Assembly (NCBI GenBank): GCA_011799875.1 | Contig: CM022303.1 | Coordinates: 299,906,362-299,970,361, forward strand | Origin: Thinopyrum elongatum | Lineage: Eukaryota > Streptophyta > Magnoliopsida > Poales > Poaceae | Direction: 5' to 3' | Length of the DNA stretch: 64,000 nt | In this document: one piece after another, positions 46,101 to 56,486 of the stretch | Position numbering within the stretch: the first letter of the stretch is position 1 | Layout: every line of letters starts with the position of its first letter | The notes under the pieces: model-generated | The model's input: only the letters and a program-made list of their open reading frames with translations | Told to the model about the DNA's origin: nothing | The model's database searches: none | Position numbers and translations under genes: made by a program

Positions 46101-46891
46101 TTGCTTTCTGCTTCAGCTTGGGTGTTGAGGACATTGGTTGCCCACTAGCTGAGGCACTTGATGCAGCAATTAAGGCTATTAAAAAGCCCTTGGGGTGCTG
46201 GCAAGAAGCGAGCATGACCGGTGTTGAAGCTCTTGCTACTGCCATTGAGGAACTTGATGAAGGAGGAGGCACTAAAGATTTTGAAACCTTTGGTGCTGAA
46301 GACTTTGCAGTTTTGGGCTGGGCCACCGAGGGCATTGGAACAGTTGGCCTTGGCTTGTGTGCAGGCTTCTTTTGCATAGCCTTCTTTGGAGCGCTTGCAC
46401 TGCCACTACCACTTGCTTCAGCACGGTTGAAGCAACTTAGCTTGGCGCTTAGCCCATTCTCCAGGGAAATCTTCACCCCTTCTGATACTAGAGGGATCAG
46501 CATGTTGACCTTCAGCAAGCGGTGATCTTTTGCACGGAGGCTTAACTATGAATTCCTTCATATACTTGGGAGTGACGTATTTGTAAGCCCTCCATTCATA
46601 TGACCAGTATCGTTTAATCTTTTGCATGTGTGTCTTACGCTGCTTATCAGTTTCCGGGCAATGAACATTTTCATCAGGCGTACAGTACCCAGCGTACAAG
46701 TCATCAGGGATTTCAAAAGTTGTGTGTTCTTCCTTTCTCTTGCCACCTTTCTGTGGTTTCTTTCCATCAGCCATTTTCTTCAACTGAGGATTTTGAACCG
46801 GTCAGGACTCTGATGAAGTTTGAAGTTCTTCCTCAAACTGTGCTGTAAATGAATTAAGTTGATCCGAATAAAGAGATTCGTCGACAGACAT
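43116..46891 (-). pseudogene. Env-like ORF of the SIRE-type element, frameshifted
   Basis: The reading frame starts at ATG 46891 (MSVDESLYSDQLNSF), shortly after a good splice acceptor (TTCATAG), and runs to TGA at 43118-43116, about 1,250 codons. It has a basic N-terminal part (KKPQKGGKRKEEH; HMQKIKRYWSYEWRAYKYV), a Ser/Pro/Ala-rich linker, a Glu/Lys coiled-coil-like part (RKQKVQKEKELRKNMLSISP), an acidic region (QADEEEEDTHSAATIEQMDE) and a folded-looking core (RHLRFWTRTQMNFYSSLLFD; FRPVLAVLHDAGMLNFCTDV) that resembles the 'putative plant transposon protein' domain. A short coiled segment (LISLHQKLDKHHRC) lies near the end. Breaks: TGA near 46804, frameshifts near 46430, 46000 and 45170, TAA at 43692, TAG at 43287. 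I saw no clear signal peptide or membrane anchor, so 'env-like' is positional. Confidence 0.75.
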
Positions 46892-47600
46892 TGTACCTAT
46901 GAACAGAGTATAGTTGCAAGAAAATAGGGAAGAGTCACATGCGTTCTCAGAGATTTTCAAACTAAACCAGTTGAGGAAATTGACCCTTATCATCTTGAAG
47001 AATTTCATCAAATGTTCTTGACTTAGGTTCCAGAGTTGTACAGATCGAAGCAATTTGCAAAATTGAGGAATCTATTTGTTAAGCATATCAATGATGAAAT
47101 ACACAAGACTAGCCAAATTGAAGTGCTGAAGAATTGAAAGAGTGGTAAAAATAGCACTTGAAGATTTTAGAGTAAAGTGAAGATCAAAGAGGGGCAGTGA
47201 ATAAGCATTTAATTACCCCAGTGATGAACTCGATGAACTGGATAATGAGGCAAAGGAAATCGCCAGCTCAGATCTTCCGTGCCCTAACTTGGTGACGAAA
47301 GACGTCTACGGCGGCGGCGGAGGTGAAGAAATCCACGTCCGGCGTGACTACGTCGACGAAGAAGTCGAGGCACTGAAGCTCTTCTTCTCCGGCGGAGATG
47401 AGATCCAGTGGCGGCGCTAGGGTTTGAGGACTGAGAGAGAAGGGACCAAAGAGGCAGAGTGAACTAACGTTGACAGGGTCAAGGCTATTTATAGTCGCAG
47501 TAAAAACTGAAGGGTTAGAAAATTTTAGACAGATAAGCCCCTGACCATTCGCATCTTGGTGACACGCGTCACGCATGCATTTTCACACTTATCCACGCAT
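46892..47600 (-). promoter_or_regulatory. Promoter-like leader in front of the env-like ORF
   Basis: On the minus strand a TATA box (CTATAAATAGCC, 47495-47484) is followed by a CT-rich leader (CTTTGGTCCCTTCTCTCTC), CAAACCCTAGCGCCGCC, and an open GC-rich stretch with GAAGAAGAG. About 600 bp after the TATA box a consensus acceptor (CTGTTCATAG) precedes the ORF start. It looks like a plant gene promoter with a spliced 5' UTR. Function is inferred. Confidence 0.45.
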
Positions 47601-48125
47601 GAACTGCGGGATGAGTTACTGTGGCAACCACCAGAAAAAAACTTTGATAATTTAAAATGTGTTAGAAATTTCTTCAGCTGTCAAGGACATAGTGAAGACT
47701 TTGAACAGTGTCAAGTAGAACGCATATGAAGAATTTGTGAACAGAGTGGGTTGAGCTTAGCATAGAGGGGAGCGGGTCCGATCACATCCACATAGATGAA
47801 GAAATCAAATTGAAGAATTAGCAATATGTGGATGCTGTTGAAGAATAACCTCAAATGACAAATTTGAAAAGTTTGACAAAATTGGAAATGACGAAAAACT
47901 CAAATTTGAAGAATGTCATAGAGAGGTGGTGGCGTTACCCATCGTATAAGAACTTTGATGACTTCAGACACCGCGTACAGTTGTCGTAGGGTTCTGAGAG
48001 TCAAGTTCTTCATTAATTTCTTCACACTTAGAGGGTTAGTCTTCATTGATTGAAGAAAAACATTACTTCGTGTGTTGTGCATCAAAGTCATAAAAAATGC
48101 ATAAGCGTTAGGATGTGTGTCCACT
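47601..48125 (-). other. Spacer between RNase H and env-like leader
   Basis: AT-rich, GAAGAATTTG-rich DNA with no coding evidence, typical of SIRE-type internal spacers. Confidence 0.5.
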
Positions 48126-48513
48126 TCAGAGGATATTTGAAGATTCTAGGATGTTCAGCTCACAGCACAACTTGCAGAACCTCTTTTCATCCAAGGGCTT
48201 AGTGAAGATATCGGCAAGCTGGTCTTCAGTCTTCACGTGGTTGATGACGTTATCTCCCTTCAGCACATGATCACGAAGAAAATGGTGGTGAATCTGAATA
48301 TGCTTCGTCTTGGAATGTTGCACTGGGTTGTGGGAGATCTTGATAGCACTCTCGTTGTCGCAGAAGAGAGGGACTTTCTTCAGGTTGATGCCTTAGTCCT
48401 TGAGGGTTTGCTTCATCCATAGCAACTGTGAGCAGCAGGCACCAGCGGCAATGTATTCAGCCTCAGCTTAGAGGCACGCTAGTCTGCTTCTTTGAGGACC
48501 AACAGACAAGAGA
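48126..48513 (-). pseudogene. SIRE-type RNase H
   Basis: AEAEYIAAGACCSQLLWMKQ and the closing HHHFLRDHVLKGDNV, TEDQLADIFTKPLDEKRFCK blocks mark the copia RNase H. Stops occur before the AEAEYI block and after QTLKD. The frame ends ILESSNIL at 48126. Confidence 0.85.
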
Positions 48514-49600
48514 TCATCCGAGGAAATGGCATGTGCCTGATGTAGACTTGCGATCCACAAGATCTCCAGCATAATCAAAATTAGAAATCCCAGCTAGATC
48601 AAAAGATGAGCCCTTGGGATACCATAATCCAAACGTTGGTGTGTGAGCTAAATATCGAAGAATTTGTTTCACGGCCTGGTGGTGTGATTCCTTCGGTGTC
48701 ACTTGAAGTTGGGCACACATGCAAATGCTAAGCATAATATCTGGCCTAGATGCACATAGGTAAAGAAGCGAACCAATGATGGAGCGATATACCTTCTGAT
48801 CAAAATCTTTACCATTTTTGTCAGTGTCAAGTTGACCATTAGTAGGCATTGGAATTTTGAGGCCTTTGCCATCTTGCATGCCGAATTTCTTCAGGCAATC
48901 TTTGAGATATTTTTCTTGAGAAATGAAGATGCCATTGGGTTGTTGACGAATTTGAAGACCAAGGAAGAATTTCAATTCTCCCATCATAGACATCTGATAT
49001 TCTTCATGCATCTTGTATGCAAATTCGTCATGAAATGCTTGTTAGTGCAACCAAAGATAATATCATCAACATATATTGGGCATATGAACAGTTCACCATC
49101 ATAAGATTTAGTGAAAAGAGTAGGATCAAGTGAACCGGGATTGAAACCCTTTTTCTTCAGGAATTCCTTCAGTGTATCATACCAAGCCCGTGGGGCTTGT
49201 TTGAGGCCATAGAGAGCCTTGTTTAGTCTGAAGACTTTGTCCGGATGCTTTGCATCCTCAAAACCTGGTGGTTGAGCAACATAGACTTCTTCCTCAAGCT
49301 TACCATTGAGGAATGCACTTTTCACATCCATTTGATATAAGAGAATATTGTGATGGTTAGCATATGCAAGCAATACACGAATAGCTTCAAGCCTAGCAAC
49401 AGGTGCAAAAGTTTCACCGAAATCAATACCCTCAACTTGTGTGTAGCCTTGTGCTACAAGACGGGCCTTATTCCTTACCACTTGGCCACTTTCGTCTTGC
49501 TTGTTGCGGTAGATCCACTTAGTGCTGATGATATTGTGCTTGCGTGGATCAGGACGATTCACAAGCTCCCACATATTGTTGAGCTCGAATTGTTGCAATT
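48514..49600 (-). pseudogene. SIRE-type reverse transcriptase, frameshifted
   Basis: The RT has [70 protein letters not shown] and the catalytic YVDDIIFG. A one-base frameshift near 49035 moves the rest ([20 protein letters not shown], then RSIIGSLLYLCASRPDI) to another frame. Otherwise the domain is well preserved. Confidence 0.9.
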
Positions 49601-50053
49601 CTTCTTGCATGGCTTGAATCCACTCAGGCTCTAGAAATGCTTCATCAACTTTGGTGGGCTCTATGAGAGAGACAAATGCAAAATGCCGACAAAAGTTAGC
49701 GAGGTGTGAATCCCTTGAGCGAGTGAGGGGACCAGGTGCATTGATGTTGTCAAGGATCTTCTCAATCTGCACTTCATTCGCCACTCGTGGATGAGCTGGA
49801 TGAGGGTCTTGTTGAGGTTGATCATTTTCCTCAGAGTCATTTTCTTCAGGAGCAGCAGCATCTTCAGGACAAGGAATGATCACTTCTTCTTCAGCTATTT
49901 ATTCACTGGGCACTATTTCACTAGTGCCCATCAGCTTGATAGATTCCTCGGGAGGCATTTCATCTAGCACTAGAGGCAGGTGCTCTCTTTGCGAGCCGTT
50001 AGTTTTACTGAACCACACATCTACAGTTTCAACAACCTTGTTGTCACCAGTAC
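49601..50053 (-). pseudogene. SIRE-type integrase C-terminus and linker
   Basis: VVETVDVWFSKTNGSQREHL and LDEMPPEESIKLMGTSEIVP are the conserved end of SIRE integrase, followed after a stop (49899) by an acidic linker ([16 protein letters not shown]) and [20 protein letters not shown]. The catalytic core is missing because the element is cut at 50053. Confidence 0.82.
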
Positions 50054-50508
50054 AGAGACGTGCTATACAAATGGTTTTTACCCCCTTTCCGTGACGGAGT
50101 TTTAAACCGTCGCCTAGTGAGTGTGTGCGATAGGAGGGTCCTTCCCACACGACCCAGAAACTGTCGGGGATAGGCCCTCCGGCCACACCCGCGGGGCAAA
50201 ATGAGCTCATGTGCGATCGGGCGAGGCATCGAAGCCCAATCGTTTTCGTTCGTATGTACATCCCATACAGTGAATCCCAGAAAAACGTTTCCGTTCGTAT
50301 GTATATCACATACAGTTTTGTGTGTGGAAACGTTTGTGCAAGGTGGCCTAACGCAAACAGTTCTCTGCTGGAAGTCGTGTGTGATTGTTAGTTGATCCAA
50401 CACGCCTACTTTCTAGAAACCGTGTGGGTTGTTTGAGTTCATTGCCCACGGTGTTGTCAAAGTAACAGTTTGCAATAGAAAACCCCAATAAGCAGGGTAA
50501 TTAGCCTA
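50054..50508. repeat. Repeat-rich flank, probably a DNA transposon end
   Basis: CGTTCGTATGTA(C/T)ATC(C/A)CATACAGT occurs twice (about 50247 and 50297), AAACGTTTCC/GGAAACGTTT are inverted (50283, 50325), and CACACG/CGTGTGG motifs recur (50146, 50320, 50421). This is like the subterminal region of a DNA transposon, but no terminal repeat or target duplication was found. Confidence 0.45.
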
Positions 50509-51226
50509 TTATTGATAATCCATGTAGTAATCAAATTGACATTTCTTATAAAACACACCAGATATTTCATTTCCGTATAACGGCAACCAGGATTTCATAA
50601 TCTCATCTGGGAAACTGCAGAAGCGGAAGGCAAATATTGAGCCTTCAGTGATGTTGAATGTCCTTGCAACTTTAGGCCAGTGGCTATGGATAATTGCCCG
50701 CCCAACCTTCATCCTCTTCAGGAAGACTTGAATATTGTACCGTCGGTGTTTGATGAATACCTTCCTCGCCTCTTGACCATGTAGGTGGTTTGAGAGGTAA
50801 TCATCGGTGAACTGCTTTGAAAAGTACTGAAAACAAAGATATGCATAAATCATTGTTATAAATTTTGAAATGGCACAAGGGGTAAAAACAAGGTAAAAGA
50901 GTTAGTACCATCCTATAGTTGAGTGATGTCTTCTTCATTGTGCAAACAAAGATCTTGCTGTTATTCGACGCAAGTTTATTTATCCTAACAATCTTTCTGA
51001 GTTTCTTGAGTTGACTGATATTCATGGACATCTCATTTCCCCATATGCAAAATGGGTCGAACAGTGGGTCTAAGCCTCTGATAGCAGGACCTACATGTGC
51101 AAGACCAAATTGTAAGAAACCTAAATATTAGAATGATTCTTGCAACTACACAATAATGTGCTATTAGCGAAAGGACCATGCATGAGCAAACCTTGATGGT
51201 AAACCGCAGTGCCTACCATTGTTTCC
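50509..51226 (-). CDS. B3 DNA-binding-domain protein, three exons (partial)
   Basis: B3 domains bind DNA in plant transcription factors such as the REM, ARF and RAV groups. Minus-strand exons 51226-51192, 51090-50909 and 50826-50509 join in phase. The first gives VGTAVYHQ; the second runs from GPAIRGLDPLFDPF through MSMNISQLKKLRKIV to KIFVCTMKKTSLNYRM; the third is YFSKQFTDDYLSNHL, KVFIKHRRYNIQVFLKRM, HSHWPKVARTFNITEGSIFA and FRFCSFPDEIMKSW. KIFVCTMKK...YFSKQF and the W..F...I..G....F core are the B3 pattern. There is no stop within these exons. The frame ends at 50509. The N-terminal exon and start codon were not identified (a GC-rich open stretch at 51800-51600 is a candidate). It lies in transposon-derived DNA, so it may be a transposon-borne gene; expression is unknown. 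Confidence 0.65.
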
Positions 51227-52310
51227 CTGCAACACATATAAGGAAGATCTTGATCAGGTTAACTAGGAGTTGCCATACTATCAGTAGAATATGTATTGAG
51301 TACAGCCAAATTTGATTTATTTCTCACATGCATAACAATACAAAATTGTACCCACAACAAATGAAAATCAAATTGCAGAATTGAACCAAACAGTTAACTG
51401 GACAGCATACCAAATGAACCAAAACAGTTAACTGAGCATGACATTGCAGAATAGAACATATACTAGAAGATAAGACAGTTAACGAAACAAAGAATGCTTG
51501 AGAACAGTACTACGAAATGTAGCAATTGTTGGACCAAACTGTTAACTAGACATTACATTTCAGAATATCAGATTGCATATTAACATTACGGAGGACAAAT
51601 CACTAGAAGGCACTGGCGGTGGCCTCGAGTAAACAGCATGAACTGTATTTTAAAGTAGACAACCGCGTGGCGGTGTCGACGGTGGCCTCGAAGACTAGGT
51701 GCTCCTCCAAGATCTGGCGGTCGGCACGCATGGCAGCCATAGAGACCTCATCCGTGCGTGCGGCCGTGATTTGCTTCTCCGCTGCCAGATACTACTAAGC
51801 TCCATGTTATACTGCGTGCAAAATGGCTGTGGGCGGCGCTTAATTGGAGGCTGGGGCTAGTAATTTAGGCGGAAGGTGTTGCGCCGTCGTTCGGGGCATA
51901 TGGGACGGGGAAGGAGGAGGATGGTGTGGGTGGGGTGTGGATTACCTGACCATATCGACGAGGTCGCGCAGCAAGAAGAAGGGTCACCGGCGAGGAGGCG
52001 ACGCTGCAAGAAGAAGGGTCGCCAGCGAAGAGGCGGCGCTGCCAGTAAGCAGCAGTGAAGGTTTGAACTTGGAAAGCAAGGAGGAATAGTGGAAATGTGG
52101 CTTTTGGTGGGGGGGCGGGGAGTTAGATATTTCCGCGGTGGCAGAAAAATTTCGCTCGGTGCCGTGAGAAACTGGCGCGCAAGTGTGGTTCAAGCGCGGG
52201 CGGTGGACTGTAGATGACGAAGCTTCCTGCGTAAGCCAGACTAGACGTGCGCCAAGATATTTTATATCGCATCCCACACGATTCTTGCAGTAAACTGTTT
52301 GTGGTATACC
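51227..52310 (-). other. Upstream of the B3 exons; GC-rich candidate first exon
   Basis: AACAGTTAACTG(G/A)-type motifs recur on the plus strand at 51390-51550. At 51800-51600 (minus) a GC-rich frame reads MRADRQILEEHLVFEATVDT; at 52060-51900 there is a CGCCGGCGA-rich repeat (GAAGAAGGGTCGCC twice). CCCACACGATTCTTGCAG (52274) echoes the CACACG motifs at 50146-50421, so 50054-52310 may be one element. Confidence 0.35.
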
Positions 52311-52411
52311 TGATTTTTTATTCTATTTTGAAAGACAAAATGGTGTTACGGAGGGAAAGGATGGCTTTTGAATTGCTAGATCATTTATCTATAGTGAACA
52401 TGCTACTATAT

Positions 52412-54260
52412 GAGTGTCATGTTAAAATTTGGAATTATTCTGGGTTTGTTTGGCATTTTTTATGCATTAATTGAGTTTCTAGGCATTTAATGTGCATAAT
52501 TCAAATTTGAACTACAAGCACATGCTCCAGTGCACCAAAGTTTGTTGAAAAAAATCACATGTGTGTCTTTGGGTGAATTTATAGGTCCCATGCAAAAATG
52601 GGAATGAAATACAAACACCTGGGCATCGTGGCTCGGCCGGAAACCTTGAGAAACTTGGTTTTTAAATTCATGTAAATCCCAAACTCGCCTGAAAATCATG
52701 AAACTTGGCATGGTGTCATTTCATGGAACCAACATGCTATGGTAAAAAAATTGGCCGAATTGGGACAAGATTTGCAATAAGCTTCTTGCAAATTGGAGCT
52801 TCTCTCAAGAAGGCATGTGGTTTCGAGAGGGAACGTGTCACCTTTGTGTGCGAAACGACATACGTTGCCCCCCCTCTTGGTTTTTTTACAGAGCAAACAT
52901 AGAACAATATGAGTGGCGTGTTAAAATTTGGAATTATTCCGGGTTTGTTTGGCCTTTTTTATGCATTAATTGAGTTTCTGGGCATTTAATGTGAATAATT
53001 CAAATTTGAACTACAAGCACATGCTCCAGTGCACCAAGGTTGGTTGAAAAATCACATGTGTGTCCTTGGGTGAATTTCTAGGTCCCATGCAAGAAATGGG
53101 AATGAAATTCAAACATCTGGGCGCCGTGGCTCGGCCGGTAACATTGAGAAACTTGGCTTTTTAAATTCCTGTAAATTCAAAACTCGCCTGAAAATCATGA
53201 AACTTGGCATGGTGTCATTTTATGGCACCAACATGTTGTGGTAAAAAAATTGGCCGAATTGGGACAAGTTTTGGTATAAGCTTCTTGCAAACCGGAGCTT
53301 CTCTCAAGAAGACTCGTGGTTTCAAGAGGGAACGTGTCACCTTTGTGTGCGAAACGATATACGATGCCTCCCCCCCTGATTTTTCACAGAGGCAACATAG
53401 AACTATACGAGTGCCGTGTTAAAATTTGGAATTATTCCGGGTTCGTTTGGCCTTTTTATACATTAATTGAGTTTCTGGGCATTTATTGTGCGTAATTCAA
53501 ATTTGAACTACAAGCACATGCTCCAGTGCACCAAAGTTGGTTGAAAAATCACATGTGTGTCCTTGGGTGAATTTCTAGGTCCCATGCAAGAAATGGGAAT
53601 GAAATTCAAACATCTGGGTGTCGTGGCTCGGCCGAAAATATTGAGAAACTTGGTTTTTTAATTCCTGTAAATCCAAAACACGCATGAAAATCATGAAACT
53701 TGGCATGGTATCATGACATGGCACCAACATGCTGTGGTAAAAAAAATTGGCTGAAGTGGGACAAGTTTTGGTATAAGCTTCTTGCAAACCGGAGCTTCTC
53801 TCAAGAAGGCTCATGGTTCTGAGAGGGAACGTGTCACCTCCGTGTGCGAAAAGACATACACTGCCTTCTCCCGCCTTGATTTTTTTACACAGGCAGCTTA
53901 GACCAATAGGAGTTTCGTGCTAAATTTTGGAATTATTCTAGGTTCATTTGGCCTTTTTTATACATTAATTGAGTTTCCAGGCATTTAATGCACATAATTC
54001 AAATTTGAACTACAAGCACATGCTCCAGTGCACCAAAGTTAGTTGAAAAATCATTTATGTGTACTTGGGCAAATTTCTAGGTCCCATGCAAGAAATGGGA
54101 ATGGAACTCAAACATCTGGGCGTCTTGGTTCGGCCGGAAACATCGAGAAACTTGGTTTTAAAATTCCCAAAAATCCAAAACTCACCTGAAAATCATGAAA
54201 CTTGGCATGGTGGCATGACATGGCACCAACATGCTGTGGTAAATTTTTTTGCCCGATTTG
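52412..54260. repeat. Tandem array of a ~500-bp unit, about 3.7 copies
   Basis: Units start with GAGTG(N)C(A/G)TGTTAAAATTTGG at 52412, 52911, 53409 and 53910 (periods about 499, 498, 501). Each contains CAAATTTGAACTACAAGCAC, ATGCTCCAGTGCACCAAAG, GGCTCGGCCGGAAAC and GAGGGAACGTGTCACCT. The fourth unit breaks off near 54260. Such repeats are known from Triticeae CACTA internal DNA. Short open frames recur in each unit (MAWCHFM...) by repetition only. Confidence 0.9.
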
Positions 54261-54646
54261 CGAAGGCACACACATTAACAATAAACAAAGTCATTTTGGA
54301 AAAAGTGCTGTCACGTTACAATCGGAAACCCAAGTATTATTGAAACCATGGGCGTTCTACTTACCTTTTACGTGCCGCCACGCGTCCCCTTTTTTTATTG
54401 GCTACGAGGTGTCGTGCGGGGTAGCTATTTGAGTACGGGAGGTGTGCGATCAGACCCCTATACGTGCTTATCGGGAGGAGAGCCCTTTGACCTCCATCCG
54501 CCACCCACCTCTCTCCCAACATCTCCATTAATGGCGCCCGAGCTCCTGTTTAATGGCGTGGCTATGTCTCACTCGACTGAGATCTAAGAGAGAGAAAAGA
54601 AAATCTGAAAAGAAAATTTTGCACGGATCTGGATGTAAGATCCTAC
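54261..54646. other. Unassigned DNA left of the gypsy element
   Basis: After an AT-rich part the sequence becomes leader-like (CCTCCATCCGCCACCCACC, TCTCTCCCAACATCTCC) and ends GTAAGATCCTAC. No ORF with support. It continues on the other side of the gypsy element at 63901. Confidence 0.35.
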
Positions 54647-55563
54647 TGTTGTGGGAAACCACGACCACCTATGGGGCCATAAGCCCCTATTGGTTCGGCA
54701 GGGGGACTGAGCACATTGCACAAAGAGCGGAGGACCGTAGCGCAACACTGCAGAGATCACACGAGCAGTTTTACCCAGGTTCGGGCCGCTGCGAGGCATA
54801 AAACCCTACTCTTGCTTTGGTGGATTGATGGTGGATTGTGGTGGAAACACAGCACTCTTGCCCGGCAGGGTTGCCTCGGGGTGAGAGCAGCTACGCGCGT
54901 ACGAGTGTACAAGGTTCCGAACCCTTTCTCTGGTTGCCATGGCCCTCCTTTTATAGATCAAGGGTTTACCAGAGTGGCAAATCAGTCATTGTGCACTAAT
55001 TAGATAGCAAACAGTGCTATCATACCTAACTCTGCAGGCAGAGCAGAGCGCATTAAATGCACCACTTAGTGTCACATCGTAGCCTGCCTGGCAAGCCTTG
55101 CTGGGCTGCTCGGCCACCTTCTCGCCTGTCTGCCTGACACGTCTCTGGACGGGTATCATTTGGAGGTGGTTTCCTCTGGAAATGGCTGCCATGTGTCGAA
55201 TAACAGCCACTTAGTCACTTGGGGTCTTGACACCGCACCGATCGATGACTTGCATTGCTGTGAGGTGGAGCGGTGAAGCCTTGGTGGGGTAGTTTGCTTT
55301 CATAGTGATCGGCAGGCCTGCCGGGACGGTCTTGAGGCTTGTCTTCAGGGCCACCTCGTCCTCGCCAGGCTCGCCTGCCCGGCAAGGGTGGTTTCTCCTT
55401 AGTAGTGTCTTGCTCATTTAGCTTGTCTTGGTCTTCTTGATCTTCCCTTTGATTCCTCAAAGAGCCATCTCTCCTTGCTTGGTCTGGACTTGGATGTTGC
55501 AACCTTGCTCTTTTAGGCATGTCCATGGTCTGGGCAACACACCCAGGGTTTGTTGCACCGACA
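54647..55563 (-). repeat. 3' LTR of the gypsy element
   Basis: Minus-strand start TGTCGGTGCAACAAACCCTG (55563), end CCACAACA (54647). It carries a CTATAAAAGG TATA box on the minus strand (about 54956-54947). GGCCCGGGGGCTCC, just upstream, is the polypurine tract (55577-55564). Confidence 0.9.
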
Positions 55564-56486
55564 GGAGCCCCCGGGCCTGGCCTGAATGCGCTGTCGGGCG
55601 TCATCGGGGTAGGCCCTATCCAGTGCACATGCAAGAGGGTAGCAGTTGCTTCGTCCTTTGAGATCTTCTTTGCTTCTTCGTCTCCCTCTGCAGTTGCAAG
55701 GAGGATAGGGAAAAAAGCAAAGGCATCACGGGCATTTATCTTTTTTCAGTCTAAAACATGTAGGCACTTGCCAAACTTTAGTCTAAATAATGTAATCTTC
55801 TTTATCCTTGTTTGTGTTCTATAAGATCTGTACTTGTCAGTCAGCATATTAATGAAAAAGACAAACTTTGCTGGGCACTCGTGCATGTAACATATCCAAG
55901 CACAGGTGGAATGCCTCTATACATTCAAGTAAAGAAGTTGTCTCCGTCAAGCTATCTTGCCGGTACCCTCGAATTGTTACCGTGGGGCCAAGCCTGCCGG
56001 GCACAAATCGCGAAGAGGGACCAGCCCACCGCCAAGCCTTCCCTGAAAAAGGCCACTGCGACCATCCTGACCGAAGCAACGTTCGTGTCAAAGGATGGGA
56101 GCACCTAAGTTTCGAAGGTGGCGAGGTTTTTATATGCACAAGTTTCTGCTTACAGAACACGTAAGGATAAGAAGAGAACTTATCTGTTTGGCTTGCCGAG
56201 GATCGTCACGTAGGCTTGTCTTCATTTCTTCTCTTTTGGTACCGAGTCCACGGCAAGAACCCTACAACTTAATGCAGATGAAAACAATGCCTCTTGCGAC
56301 CTTATCTACATGATCATGCTATGCTCATGATATGCTTATGCATGCATGCAAGTTTTGGGGGCCCCCAACACTTCATTTATTTCTGTTGTTTAGGGTCTGT
56401 GCCTGGCTTTGTACAAGGGGTTACATGCAATAGTGGCAAGGCTTGTACAAAAGGGTGGCTGCCGGGCAGGGCCCGACAGCCGCGCC
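55564..56486 (-). other. 3' untranslated region of the gypsy element
   Basis: Between the true pol stop (TAA, 56489-56487) and the polypurine tract. Several short frames are open but I recognise nothing in them; grass Tat elements commonly have such a non-coding tail. Confidence 0.6.

Larger units (their letters stand above)
41173..50053 (-). mobile_element. SIRE/Maximus-type copia element, 5' half missing
   Basis: On the minus strand: end of integrase, reverse transcriptase, RNase H, a long env-like ORF, polypurine tract and 3' LTR. A long ORF between pol and the 3' LTR is the mark of the SIRE lineage of copia. The 5' LTR, gag, protease and integrase core are absent; the sequence is cut at about 50053 by repeat DNA carrying a B3 gene. 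Frame changes and stops show it is inactive. Confidence 0.88.

Noticed and set aside
52705..53422. Repeated small ORF (MAWCHFM...) in the 500-bp units
   Set aside because: Recurs because the DNA repeats; differing stops and frameshifts between units show no constraint.
55215..55634. 139-codon minus-strand frame
   Set aside because: It spans the LTR boundary and is repeated in the other LTR, so it is LTR sequence, not a gene.
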